From the NCBI GenBank assembly GCA_027604005.1, contig JADGJT010000205.1:2508-40698 (forward strand): a stretch of 38,191 nucleotides of DNA, given 5' to 3'. The DNA is from Dinochytrium kinnereticum. Taxonomy: Eukaryota; Chytridiomycota; Chytridiomycetes; Chytridiales; Chytridiaceae. The translations under genes were made by a program, and so were the position numbers. The notes under the pieces are model-generated. The model had not been told where the DNA came from. It ran no database searches and saw only the letters and a list, made by a program, of their open reading frames with translations. Shown one piece after another: positions 11,704 to 22,857 of the stretch; within the stretch, counting starts at the first letter, position 1, and every line of letters starts with the position of its first letter.

Positions 11704-13135
11704 ATGCAAACCTCATCGATCCCAGAAGAAGAGGAGTCATTAGGCACGTCCTTGCCACCGTCGCCGAAACCCCAAGCTGCAGCTGGTGCTAAGAACGCAG
11801 AAACCAACATGAGTGATCAAAGCATTGTCGCCAAACGCCGGAAGAGTTCTAGAGCCATTTTTGTTGAGATCCCACCCGCTACGGCTGCAAGTGGAGGCTT
11901 TAACCATAATCCTCCCTTTTCGGTCGCTAGGAGGTTCTCAACACCAAGCGAAAGGATTCAGGAGCACCTGGCTGCAACCTCACCGGCAAGATCCCCCACT
12001 GGTTATGTTGCCCGCGCGATCTCGATGAGGGGGCCCGTGTCTCCTGAGGCTCGCCAAACAAGGTTTTGGAGGTTTATTCAGACGCTCATTGATGCCGACG
12101 CCTATCGGTATAACCCTGATATTATCCCGCCGGCTGTGCAATTATCAGGAGCGGCACCGACCTCCAACTCTGTCTCTCCCTTCACCACAAAGCCTTTGGA
12201 TGTTGAGTCAGGGAGCAAGACGGTATCAGGGGGCGAGACAGCGGGAATTGGATATGCAGGCGGATGCTGCTCGTGCCTACCTCCAGGCCTCGCCAAAATT
12301 CTCTCATGGATAACATACGGCAACCTTCTCGTCTGCATCCTCACGTCCGTTCTTGTCGTTGAAATTTACAGTAATCGAGGATTCTCTCCTTTGAATGTGA
12401 ACCCTCTCTTTGGCGTCAGCATTGAGACCATGGCATCCCTTGGCGGAACTGTTACAAGTTGGGTTAGGATAAAGCCTGAGGAGCATTGGTGGCGGCTCTT
12501 CACGAGCAGTTTTCTTCATTCTGGAATCATTCACCTGTTAGTCAACGCTTCAGCTCTTCTCGTCTTATGCCCAAAGCTTTACGCGTGGTTTGGACCCGTT
12601 CGGTTAACCATGATTTACTTCATTTCGATGCTCGGTGGACAAGTCACAACAACGGCGCTTCACATCCAAAACTTTGTTGTTGTGGGAGCCTCTGGCGCCA
12701 TTTGCGGTCTGATCGGTGCGATTCTTGCTGATAATATTGTCAACTGGAGGGTTCTCAATCACCCAAGATTCCAAATGGGATATTGGTCAGTTCAGCTCGC
12801 CTTGTTTCTGGTCGTGGGGCTCATCCCCTTTGTCGACAATCTGGCGCATGTTGGTGAGTTTTTAAATCTTGTCATGATCAGGCTTTTATTGAACTTTACA
12901 CTTTTCTTTCTTAATCTTAGGTGGGGTCATCACTGGCTTCGGCGCTGGATTAATTCTTGCCAGAAGAGTCGGGGGATATCAGTACCACAAGTTCTACATA
13001 TCTTACATCCTCTTTCCAGCCTTGGGTCTTGTCCTTTGTTTCGTTATCTACCTTGGTGGATTATTTATTATCGTCAGAAACCTTCAGCTCCAGTCCAAAG
13101 GCCTTTGCTATGCATTTCTTAGCTCAAGCTGTTAG
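11704..13135 (+). CDS. Rhomboid family intramembrane serine protease
   Basis: Two exons, 11704-12853 and 12921-13135, joined across a 67 bp GT-AG intron, give 454 residues. The ATG at 11704 is the first in frame. Residues 1 to about 190 are hydrophilic and Ser/Pro-rich, probably a cytosolic tail. Six or seven hydrophobic segments follow from about residue 198. Rhomboid signature residues are all present: WWRLFTSSFLH with H272, H277 and N281 (H-x4-H-x3-N), the nucleophile S330 in GASG, and the catalytic H382 in LAHVGG. The Ser-His dyad is intact, so this should be an active protease, not an iRhom. Rhomboids cut single-span membrane proteins within the bilayer. The long tail and lack of a mitochondrial-type presequence suggest the secretory pathway or plasma membrane; this is inferred. 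The substrate is unknown. The C-terminal exon supplies the region after the catalytic His and a final membrane span. Confidence 0.9.
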
Positions 13136-13146
13136 TCAACCGACAA

Positions 13147-13182
13147 CGGGAATCAGCTATCGGGAATCAGCTATCGGGAATC
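13147..13182. repeat. 14-bp tandem repeat in the rhomboid 3' flank
   Basis: The unit CGGGAATCAGCTAT starts at 13147, repeats at 13161 and again in part at 13175 (about 2.6 copies, identical where complete). It lies just after the rhomboid stop codon and before the converging J-protein gene, so probably in the 3' UTR. Confidence 0.85.
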
Positions 13183-13401
13183 CAAACGCAGTAAAACGCT
13201 TAAAAGCCTTTCACTTCAGCCTCAAAGGAGAAAGCACATAGAATAAAATGTTTAAATATGAGGGATTTCCTTATTTAGGTGTTGATTCAAAAAACAGTTA
13301 CTCTCATCAAAGAGGTCCTTTGAATTGCGAAAAATCAACAAGTAGATTTTACTTTTTCATATAAAACGAATGAAAACATAGGAAACCACGAAAATACATG
13401 T

Positions 13402-14635
13402 TTAAGATGAGGGAAGGGACGGAGGTGGTAAGGACAGAGTTTTTGAAGACTCTAAACTTCTCCTCTCAGCCTCCTCTTCTTCCATCCTCCTTCCACGTTC
13501 CCTTAGCGGTCTTGTAGCTTCCTCAAAGCCAATATCCATGGCCCTTTTCCTCCTCTCATCATAAAAGTGTCTAAGCTCTTCATCCCGTCTGTTTAACACA
13601 TCAGTGTAGTTCCTACTCTGGACCATCGAAAGCTGAAAAATCACTATCCCAATCCCAGCCCCAACCATAATAATTAACGCTGCCATCTTCCCATTCGACA
13701 TGTATATCGGCCCTTTGTTATACTCCCCTCTCCATATCCCAGCGTCTGCATAACCCCATGCCCCACCCGTCCCAGCATCAGAGCCATAGGCTTGCCCCCA
13801 TCCCGGCCCATTCGGCGTCGACGCGCCAGATGTGGGATGACGATGAGAGGAGGATGAAGCGTAACCGGAGAAGGAAGGATTGGCCGCCTCAAAGTCGTAC
13901 TGACGACGTTTATCTGGTGCGGAGAGTATCTCGAAAGAGCTGACGATCTTTTGGAACTTCTCCTTTCGCCTTTCGGCTTGGGATTTTGAGGAGGTCGCGT
14001 GGAATTTGTCGGGATGGTTTTCGAGGACAAGCCGGAGGTATGCCTTTTTGATGGTTTTTTGGTCCGCGGTTTTCGAAACTCCTAATGTCGTGTACTGGAG
14101 TGGTGGATATGTGGTTCAGGTTAGTGATTCTTTTTTTTGAAAAAGATGGATTGTGGTGAACGTGGATCGAAGATCAAACGGGATATGTGCGGCCCTCATA
14201 GCCCCCCACTTAACAAGTGATATCATGAGATGATAGCATTAAGCCACGATCATGTTCAATAATCACAATATCTCGCCTTTTCTTCGATCAATCGAATACG
14301 CCAGGACCCCATCTTCTATCCTTCAACCCCAAAGTAGCAAGAAATCAAGCTCCAGCAATGAGATCCACATAATTTTCCTCACCAACCTCCTAAATCTGAA
14401 CAAAACGCTCTCTTACCGGACAGAACGAAGGTAGAGAGGCGAACAGACGTCTTGATGATCGGAGGCCAAGCCAACTTGTCAGATGAGCGGAGCCCTTCAA
14501 GTACCGATTGAAACTGAGACTGGAAGAAACGCCGTTTCGCTGCGAAGATAGTGAATCCGCGTAAAGTGATAGCTGGGCCTGGTCTAAAGATGAGCGTGCC
14601 TGGCGCTGCATGGCCACTACCCTATGGAAGGCCAT
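13402..14635 (-). CDS. J-domain (DnaJ) protein, probably mitochondrial, with one membrane span
   Basis: Two exons, 14635-14417 and 14094-13402, give 303 residues; the 322 bp intron is phase 0 with GTAAGA donor and CAG acceptor. I chose the ATG at 14635 because it begins an Arg/Ser-rich, acid-poor N-terminus (MAFHRVVAMQRQARSS) like a mitochondrial presequence. The J-domain runs from about residue 74 (YTTLGVSKTA) to 140 with the HPD motif at 100-102 and QKIVSSFEILS. A Gly/Ser/Pro linker follows, then one hydrophobic span, about 210-230, and a charged coiled tail rich in Arg and Glu. J-domains stimulate Hsp70 ATPase activity. The order presequence, J-domain, C-terminal span resembles DNAJC30-type mitochondrial J-proteins; that match is by layout only. 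Its start is 198 bp from the stop of the CBS-domain gene upstream on the same strand. Confidence 0.85.
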
Positions 14636-14833
14636 TCTGGAACCCAAATTTCCAAAACAAAATTTTGGTTCGTGATTTGTGAAAAAGGATATTATAACTT
14701 GATCCTTGGGGGGTTTCGCAACGAGAGCGTTCATTTTGGAGATCATCGAACTGAGCGTGGAGATTATGCCTTTATTCAAGGGAGGTATAGGAAGAGAAAA
14801 AGCATTAAAGGACGGGATAAGTGGTCGGGAAAA

Positions 14834-16537
14834 TTAGATGCTTGGGGGTGTGGTTGACCCTGCACTTTTTCTGCCGCTGCCGAGAATGACATAATCCAGG
14901 ATATCTGTCAAAGTGATAACGTGTGTGGGAAGACCGGATGACTGGATCAGCAGAGAGAGAAGTTACTATATAACTTGAGAAAACGTCGCTCACCTCGCGA
15001 ATGAAGAAGAGATGATGAAAGGCGTTTATTGCAATCGATCGTATCAGATCACGAAGAGTCATTTGAACGTTCCCGAGAATGTAGGACGGCTTACAGAAGT
15101 AGATTTCGTGTTGCAGGTGGAGGGGATCAGCAAAAAGCAAAAACAAAAAAACAAAAACAAAAACGAGATAATTATTCATTCTAAGAAAAGAAATTACCCT
15201 ATACTTCTTCAGAAAGTCTTTGACAGGAAGGAGCAGATCGGAAAGAGTTTCCTTCGTAAGCATCTAACATAGTCAAGGTTAATGAATTATCTACCACGGG
15301 TTGAAAAAATAATACCCGAATGTCTCTAATTGTCAGAATGCCTGTGATGGTCCCAGATTTGTTCTGCGCAGGCAAAGCGGTAATTCGAACTCGATTCATT
15401 GTCCCAAAGACATCAATAACAGTGGCTGTCTCCTCGCAGCAAACCACCGGAGACGTGCCAAAGAATCCAAGCTCTTTCAGAGTTGCGTCGGGCGTAGGAT
15501 GGCTAAACCAAAAAAAAAAGGAAGGAGATGTCAACAAATCACCGATATAAACCGTTCCTTAACCTCAAGATACTTACAGCCTATCAAGATTTAACAAAAT
15601 AAACTCAACTAGACTCGATTGAGTGACTATATGCCTCAACTCTCCCCCTCCCCCAATCTCCCCATTATGATCAACCAAAACCATCCGATGCGTCCGGCTC
15701 ACCATCATCCTTCGAACCACTTCTTCGACGGAAGAAGAGCTTGCCACGGAAAGCGTCGGATTGGACCCTGAGAAATCTGTGAAGAAAGAGAATGATTCGA
15801 TACGTACTGTAAGTATCCATTGCTTTCTATGGAAGCGTGGTGACAGCTTATCCTCACCGGCTATTTGTGAACACGTTACTCCCATCATAGTGCCACTTTG
15901 AGAGATGAACTCGTCTGGACCTATTGTTTGGAAGCAGTTTGAAAGGAAGGCGACCTTTATGTTCATTTCATTGTTAATTTCCCTGTGAATACTGAGGGGA
16001 AACGAGGGACAAAAAAAAGGTTGGGAACTTGCAATATCCATGATATCGACGAGGACATATTCTTAAGAAAGTGATGGAATACTATGTAAATAAAAAATAC
16101 GACTGATAGCCTATCCAAAACGTGGAAAAACAAAAAAACAAAACGACCATGCATTCAAACGCACCTAGATTTGACGTGCAGATTGGGGCTGAGGAAATGT
16201 GGTTCCTCTTGAATCTCTGCAGCATTTGTAAGTAAAAAGAGGCATCAGAAAAGAATCTCCCAAATGGTCAAAGCTCAACCCATCCATCTCAATACCCAAG
16301 CCTCCCAACCCAACATCTCACGAAAACAATAACAATATGATTTCCAACGAGTTCCCCCATAAGAGGACCAACAAAACAGAAGAGATCATTCGCAGTTCTC
16401 ACTCGAATCAAGTCCAGGATCGTATCTGCTGGATCCAGCTTCACCACAGGCTTATTGAAGAGCAAGCATTCCCGCACAGGTCTCGACAGCAGCTCGGCCC
16501 TTGCTTCCCGTGTGAAGAACGAATGCTGCGCTCCCAT
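14834..16537 (-). CDS. Four-CBS-domain protein
   Basis: Eight exons: 16537-16403, 16216-16165, 16061-15858, 15776-15578, 15502-15316, 15263-15198, 15089-14994, 14941-14834; 348 residues, all phases consistent. A stop lies three codons upstream of the ATG at 16537, which fixes the start. Four CBS motifs can be read. The first has VVKLDPADTILDLI, then HISSAPI and VLVDIMDIA. The second has TLSVASSSSVEEVV and HRMVLVD. The third has ATVIDVFGTM, then ITGILTIRDIR. The fourth has MTLRDLIRSIAINAFHHLFFI and HVITLTDILDYVI. CBS pairs bind adenine nucleotides or related ligands and regulate partner proteins. The length is near that of AMPK gamma/Snf4, but I cannot assign it there. The N-terminus MGAQHS fits an N-myristoylation motif (G2, S6). 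About 25 residues after MDIA (SSQPFF...) look unlike CBS sequence yet stay in frame. Confidence 0.82.
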
Positions 16538-17530
16538 TGCGCCGTCTCAACGCTGTGCGATGGTCACACGATGGTTGTCTGCTTGAACGATTTCCGGATG
16601 CCATTCGTGCTCAAGTCCACACGGCGTCTGTTGGGGCGAAGATCACAGCCTGGAAGAGGAGAAGGCGACGATTTGGCTCCGCGTCGTAAGCTGCATTTGA
16701 CGCAGTCTTTGTAGTGCCGTTTCTCTCATTGCCAACTGAGAAATCGGGGGGAAGAAACCCAGGCTGAAAGTCACCTAAAAAGTTGCCAAAGCTACCACTC
16801 GAAAAAAGGCTCTTCTTTTGGTTTTCATTTCAGCATGATAACAGTAAGCCCGTCCCCTTTTATCAATTGGTGGATTTGTTCTTTTGACGAGACTCGGACA
16901 GCGGATGATGTTAAATTTTTCGCCAAGCTATAGGATCCAGGCTTCTGTTTTTGTCCCCCATCTTGAGCGTTGACGGTGCTATTGTGCTGGGTTCTGGGTT
17001 TTTAACCTGCGAGGGTACACGCCGTGGATTCGGGAAGTCGCAGTGGTGGGGCGAGCCCTCGCTGCAGAAGTAGCGATGAACAGTCTCCAACCAATATGTG
17101 CTGTATTAAGAACCCCACGGATATTTAACACAAAACACCGAAACCATGACAATAAAAACATTGAGCCTTAAAAACAAACAAAAACAAAACAATAAAGAAG
17201 ATAAAGAAAAGGAATAAAACAGTCGACTTGCAGCAGAAAAATATCCTCCTGATGTGCACTATGCCCAAACACCCGTCTCAACTTCTTCTCTTTTCGAAAG
17301 ACTAACAAACAAACAAGAAAAACAAACGAGACATCACCTACTTGTCTTAATTCATTCCAACAACAAAAATATACAAAAAAAAAAAAAAAAAATGCAAAAA
17401 ACAACAACAATCAAAAGGACAGAAAATACGAATAAAGACGTTCAAACCTAACCAACCAGCCACGTCCCACCCTCCTTAACATTCAATAAGCGCGCCAAAC
17501 TGAACAAAAGAAAGCACAAAATACGCCTTT
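16538..17530. other. Intergenic region upstream of the CBS gene
   Basis: About 1 kb holding the promoter of the CBS-domain gene on the right-to-left strand and the 3' flank of the next minus-strand gene. The right part (17160-17520) is very A-rich with an A-run at about 17376-17392, in line with a 3' UTR of the minus-strand gene being T-rich. No gene, tRNA or repeat family was recognised. Confidence 0.5.
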
Positions 17531-20500
17531 TCACCTTAGTACCCCACCTCCACCAGATTCTTCAATCATTCGAATCTCCCTCTCAAGCATCTCCTCAAGA
17601 TCTGCCAGCACATCAATCCTACTCTTCAACCCTTCAACGTCTACTCCCTCACCCGTCAATAAATCCGCCTCTTCCCTACCACCATCACCGGTCAGCAAAT
17701 CCACTTCTTCTCCTTTACCAGCCCCCGTCAACAAATCCACTTCTTCCCCTTTACCAGCCCCCGTTAACAAATCCGTTCCACCCCCTCCGCGAAGCACTAC
17801 CGCTTCATCCCCAAAAAGAGAGAGCGCCTCCTCATTCAAGTCATTGTTCAACCCAGGTTCATCCACATCTCCCGTCAAAAGATCAGGAATCAGCACCCCT
17901 TCACCACTTCTACCACCTTCGCTGACAACAACAGGCGTCATGACCAAACAGCTTTTCATCTTCACCTCTTCCTCCTCCTCAACAACAACTAAACTTTCCA
18001 CAGCCCCACCACTACTACCTCCATCTCGACCACTCCCCAACAACTCCTCAATCTCCAAAACAGCTCTGTCCTTCCCCACCTTCCCTCTCAAACCCCCAAA
18101 CCCATCATCAACATCCTCCTCTAAAGATATCAGGTCCCCAACACAACCACCACCTCTCTCCTCCCCGTCGTCTTCCGCCTTCTCCTCAGAAGAAAACCCA
18201 TCCAAAAATGCCATCCCAACGCTCCTAGCAACATACTGCATCTTCCTTGCACTCGCTCCCGGCACAACACCAACCGCAGGAACCCTCCTCGGTGTCACAG
18301 CAACACCTCCAAATCCCTGTCGTCGTGGTGTCCCAAACCCTCCTCCTCCGTCTCCTCCAGCGGGAGCACGAACACGACCAGGCGACGCCATCATCCCAGC
18401 ACCCGCACTAGCAGCAGCAACAACCCTCGTCACCCCACTGAAAGGTTTCATCTCCCCACCTCCACTCACATTCAACGGTGCAGAAGCAACGGCAGGTGGA
18501 GCCGCCGCCACCGCCGTAGTAGCAACCGGCATCGTCGGTGGCAAGAATGCAATGGGAACACGACGAGGCGTCACAACGCTTCCTGTGAAGGCTCGCTGCG
18601 TGGCTCCTTTTGCAGGAGTTTTTGGAACCTGTTGTCCAGACGTCGTCGTCGTCGTCGTCGTGGTTGCGCCGGTCGGCTTTCGACTAAAATAATCCTCCAC
18701 ACCTCTCCGCAATTTCCCTCCAGCGGCAGCGTTGGCGGGGGCACTATCAAGACCTAACGCTTTGTCGGCGACCGCCGCAGAGGGGTTAAGCAGTTTCCAG
18801 AGCTCGTTATCTGTAGCTGCTGTTGGAGGGGTTGTGACAGACCGTGGAGAAGCTGGAGGGCTGGAGATAACGTGCGGTGGATCATCATCGGGGAGGTTGG
18901 AGGAGAACAAGGAAGAGGAGGATGACGACGATTTTTTGACAATTCGGACGGCGCCGGCATAGATAGAGGCTCGTTTTTGGGTGCGGTCTGTGTCGTGCTG
19001 GTTTTTTTTTGATGGGAAAAGGGAAAGAGGTGAAGAAAAGGTTAGCTTTAAGTTTTGATAAGGCTTTCTTTAAAATGAGAGGAGGCAGCTAAACAAGAGG
19101 CCAAAGAAAAAAGAATAAAATCATAGAGGATGTAAGCTTACCCCAAAGTACCCTTGCGTTGGCTGCTGCTGCTGCCAAGTCCTAGCAACTACCGACGCAA
19201 CCCCTGTAACCCTCCTCCCTCCAACACCTCCACCTCCACCTCCACCAACAACCCTCAAACTCGGCCCCACAATCCCCAAACTCTTCCTCCCATTCCCACC
19301 AGCCGCAAACCCCTTCAAAGTCTCCCTCCGATCCAACTCCTCCGCAGTCGTGGCCTCCAAAATCTCATCCAAATTAGCATTATCAAATGTCTCGTCCGTC
19401 ACTCCAATCGACGACGCCTCCAATCTTCCCCCGTCAGACGCTACCCCCACTTCGGATGACAGCGACGGCGAGGATGCGTCAGAGGTGAAGGGAGGTGAGA
19501 TGGATCTTTTGGACGCGGTAGGGAACATCGAAGTGGTGAAGATGCCCGGTTTGTCAGTTGTAGTGTCGAATCGAACCGTTTTGGTGGAGGGGTTCCGAGA
19601 CTCCATGGCCCGGATGGATGATGCATCTCGACGAGGAGCGTGCAACAAAGACGTGGATGGAGCTGGGTGACCCATGGGTCTTCCACCGCTGAGACGACGC
19701 AGCGTGCTGCGTTGAGTCGCGGTTGGCCTTTTTGGGATCGATGAAGTGGAGGAGGAAACAGTGGAGGATGTGGATAGTTTTGTGACTCTCGCTGAAACCG
19801 GTTTGAGGGATCTGTGAGTGTTTGGGACTGAAGTGGTGGTAGATGAGGTAGGTCGTGGGATTGCGCCTCTTGTCGAGACGGGGGCTGCGGAACGGGTTGA
19901 GGGAGTGGTCGTGGTGGTGGTCCCACTGGTGGTAGGCCTTGCCAGAAGTGACTGTACCATTAAGTTGTTAGCATTTAGTAGAAGGAAAGGAAAGAACTTT
20001 GGCATAACAACGAGAAGAAAAAGAAAACCAACTCACGGGTTTAGAGACAACGGGTTTGGTCGGAGCAGTTGAGGAATTTGGGAGTTTTAACGAAGGCTTT
20101 TTTTGAAAGATGAGTATAGAAAAGGCGGTGTGGAGACACAGCAAAGGAGGATTAGCTGCGTATACGGAGGAAGTCATTGGGAGAGAATGAAGCCAAACCT
20201 TTGTTCCCACTGGATTTCGACTTTCCAGAGCTGACGGCCTGTTTGGATTTAAAATAAAGCAGGTTAAGGATGAAGATAAAAAACATGTTAGTTGGCCATC
20301 CCAGAGCATCCACGTCGATTCAAAAGCTTGATATCGGACAGTTGACTATGCGCATGCCTCCAAATGACACCATCTCCAACCCATTACCCCATTAAGTCAC
20401 TACCAGTGATTTTAACCTGCACCTCCTCGAAATCTTGTCTTCCCGTCCCCGTGCCGCTATCCACATCCCTCCAAGTTTCTCCATCTCACAAGCCCTCGAA

Positions 20501-20784
20501 AAACATAAAAAAGAAGGAGGACAGCCGTCCAAAACTCACCCCACATTCTCCCTCCCCCTCCTTGCAGCCAAAGCTCCTCCTACTGCATGAGTAACCTGTG
20601 CAGTCCCCGTAGCGCGATTCGCAGCGCTGGACGAAGAAAGCGGCAAGGCGGCATGAGAGGTTGCACCACTCTTCAATCTTGTTGCTGTCGAGGAGGAGGA
20701 GGTTGAGGATGACGGTCTGGAGGTTGATGCGGCTGAAGAAGAGGAGTTGGCATTGCCGCTTCTCCTGGCAGCACCTCCGAGCAT
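17531..20784 (-). CDS. Low-complexity protein with TPRR motifs and DLLTG tandem repeats; function unknown
   Basis: Five exons: 20784-20540, 20238-20199, 20096-20037, 19951-19142, 18997-17531, giving 873 residues with consistent phases. The ATG at 20784 is the first in frame. I do not recognise a family. The protein is mostly disordered, rich in Ser, Thr, Pro, Ala and Gly. Three TPRR motifs (T528, T608, T620) match the full cyclin-dependent kinase consensus S/T-P-x-K/R, so cell-cycle phosphorylation is possible; this is inference. The C-terminal part is acidic, with five copies of DLLTG, four of them in a 12-residue tandem repeat (about residues 794-833). A Glu/Leu-rich helix follows, LADLEEMLEREIRMIEE, which may form a coiled coil. 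A Thr-octet is coded by a CGT run. The extreme C-terminus is uncertain: a GTACTAAG sequence near 17541 could be a splice donor into a tiny final exon. Confidence 0.7.
17655..17774. repeat. 36-bp coding tandem repeat (DLLTG units)
   Basis: Units start at 17655, 17691 and 17727, with a partial fourth at 17763. The last two full units differ at about one base. On the minus strand each unit codes 12 residues of the form DLLTG followed by a Gly/Lys/Glu linker. The whole-codon period keeps the frame. Confidence 0.9.
18641..18662. repeat. CGT trinucleotide microsatellite coding a Thr run
   Basis: Seven CGT units run on the plus strand; on the minus strand they read as ACG codons, giving eight consecutive Thr residues in the low-complexity protein. 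The frame is kept, so length change would alter only the Thr number. Confidence 0.85.
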
Positions 20785-21293
20785 CGGGTTCTGGTTGGGG
20801 CGGTCGCTTGGGTTGGTTGTTGATGGATAACAATGTCCGGACAGAAATTTCAAGTGGTGGTGACGGTGACATGAAAAGGCAGCGAATCCGTCGACGCCAA
20901 TTCCCCGCCACCACCTTCACCGGCCTTTTCTTTGACAGGCTCACCTTCAGTGCTAATGGTTAGCGTGAATAACGAGAGGATGAAGCGTAGTTATATGGTC
21001 ATAAAAATTGAAGAATGTATCATGGAGTTCAAGTAGGACTGCTGAAGGCGACATCAATTGAAGGCTTTAAACAAAACAAACAACAGCAAAAAAAAAGAAA
21101 GAAAAGCATGTATAAAGTGGAAAATATTAAATAACGGGAACAGTGAATTTCTCCTGAAACTGAAAGAGTGTGAAGTTGATACAAGAATTGTGGGGTGAGG
21201 CTTAAGTTTTGTTCCGACGGCGCGTTGTCACGTCTAAACTTAAAGGCCGCTTCAAAAATGTGCAGATATAAAGCAATGATAGATTAATCTCCT
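20785..21293. other. Intergenic region between two minus-strand genes
   Basis: A 0.5 kb gap that holds the promoter of the DLLTG-repeat gene and the 3' flank of the acidic-protein gene. A donor-like GTGAGC near 20944 (minus strand, after ACTGAAG) could mark a 5' UTR intron of the DLLTG gene. Nothing else was recognised. Confidence 0.45.
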
Positions 21294-22719
21294 TCAGTTT
21301 TCTCCGATAAGCTTCTCCAACTGGAATTCTAGGGCACGATCCTCACCGTGAAAGCCTATAGGTATTGCAAGGACCCTGAGTAATGAGCAACAGTAATAAA
21401 GTCATCATTAGATACTGCCACAGAAGAGATGGGAGGAGAAAAAAGACATTGGAGCAGACGAAAATATTTAAAAGAAAACCTCACCCCAATCTCACAACTC
21501 TTGGTTTTGGCAACCCAACCACAATCTCGTCAGGCACCTTCCCCGCGCCTTCCTCCTCAAATCCATACCTCAACAATTTTGGTCGGCATGACTTCTCCAC
21601 ATTAACACTACCCATTACAGCTGTCATAATCATATCAACCAACTCCAACTCATCCTCCTCTAAAGGTGGAGCGACCCTCCAGAACATTGTCTCATCCTTT
21701 TCCATCACGTACTCCTCCTCCTCCTCCACTTCCTCTTCCTGCACGTCCACTTCCTCTTCCTCCGTCTCATCAGGGACTGATGCCTCTGGGCACTCTCCTC
21801 CCTCAACATCAGACACATCAACCTCCAGGTCCAGATGTGAGATGGCGCGGTTGGGGCTGTTTTCAATGGACGATGACGGGCCTTGACTCGGTACTTGCCC
21901 GTCGTCTTCATCCAAACTGACAGGCTGTTTTCCTTTGTCTCGTGTGTCTGGAAAGGGAAACGTTGGGGTGATGCTTTCAATTGAGGATGCGAAGGATAAA
22001 GGGGCCGGTAGTGATGGTGGTGGTGATTGAACGGAGATGTCCTCTGCTGATTTTGAGGCGTTCTTGCCCTTTTCTAGAGCAGTAAGTGGGCGTGATGTAT
22101 CGGGTGTTTCCATGGATGATGCAGAGAAAACAAGAGTTGGAGGAGCCAGAACGGTCAAATGCTGGTCCCCAGTGTCGTCTTCATTCCCGTCATCAGGTTC
22201 AGCCAGTCTTCTCCTCCTCCTCCGCGAGAAAGGCGGTGGAGGCATGTTGCCCATTCCATCGGGTGTGTCCGCTTCCTGGACATGAAAAGTGGGTGTCTGA
22301 AGGGTTGGAAACGTTGCTGGGATCAACGAGTCTTGGGAATCCGTCAGCGACAGCTGCGAACCATCCAATCCTCCGCCTGACTGAGAGATGGAGTAGCGGA
22401 GGCGCCGGGGACGGAGATAAGGCATTGGGGTCAATAGATCTTCTGCAGGTGGGGGAGCCATGCCTCCTCTTGCCATGAAAGGGTCTTCAGCGCCTCCTGG
22501 CGAGGCTGATTCGGTGAGGGCATCTGTGTCAAAGGTGAAGGTGGACGAGGAAGTGGGAGGGAGTTGATGAGGAGTCTGAATGTCCTTTGCTGCTATAGGA
22601 GTCTCGATGGGAGCTAGAGAGTCGTCCCCGTCTCCCTCAAGAGGGCTCGCCGCCCGTCGCTTTACGCCCCGCCATATTGCGGCGGCGGTTGAGGGGTCGG
22701 TATAGTCAACGTCTGGCAT
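21294..22719 (-). CDS. Acidic protein of unknown function
   Basis: Two exons, 22719-21485 and 21375-21294, joined by a 109 bp GT-AG intron (GTGAGG donor, CTCAG acceptor, phase 2), give 438 residues. Without this splice the protein would stop right at the donor; with it, a coherent tail is added (VLAIPIGFHGEDRALEF...). The ATG at 22719 is chosen because the frame further upstream is short and ends at an acceptor-like TTGTAG near 22785, so an additional 5' exon cannot be excluded. Most of the chain is Ser/Pro/Asp/Glu-rich and probably disordered, with an RRRRRR run and a strong Glu tract. The last 100 residues (from KDETMFWRV) look folded. No known domain was recognised. The gene starts only 138 bp from the stop of the SH3 gene on the same strand. 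Confidence 0.68.
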
Positions 22720-22857
22720 GTCTTTTCTGTCTCTTGCACCTAGTTTTATTTTACTCTCGCCGTTTGTTGGCAAAACAACGGCCTCAGCTACAACCAAAAA
22801 AAATGAATAAATTCAACATCCAGCCGCATTCATGGACGCGTTTTGAGACTCAAAGGC

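Noticed and set aside
17488..17541. A final mini-exon of the DLLTG gene via a 43-nt intron
   Set aside because: It is in phase and would give a GALIEC ending, but the donor overlaps a TACTAAG branch-like sequence and the gain is only six residues; noted as uncertain, not annotated.
17844..18692. 282-codon plus-strand ORF rich in Ser, Pro and Thr
   Set aside because: It is a shadow of the low-complexity minus-strand gene, whose spliced frame is longer and has motifs.
22720..22857. Fusion of the SH3 gene with the acidic-protein gene into one transcript
   Set aside because: No donor before the SH3 stop has the phase needed for the acceptor near 22784, so two genes are the simpler reading.
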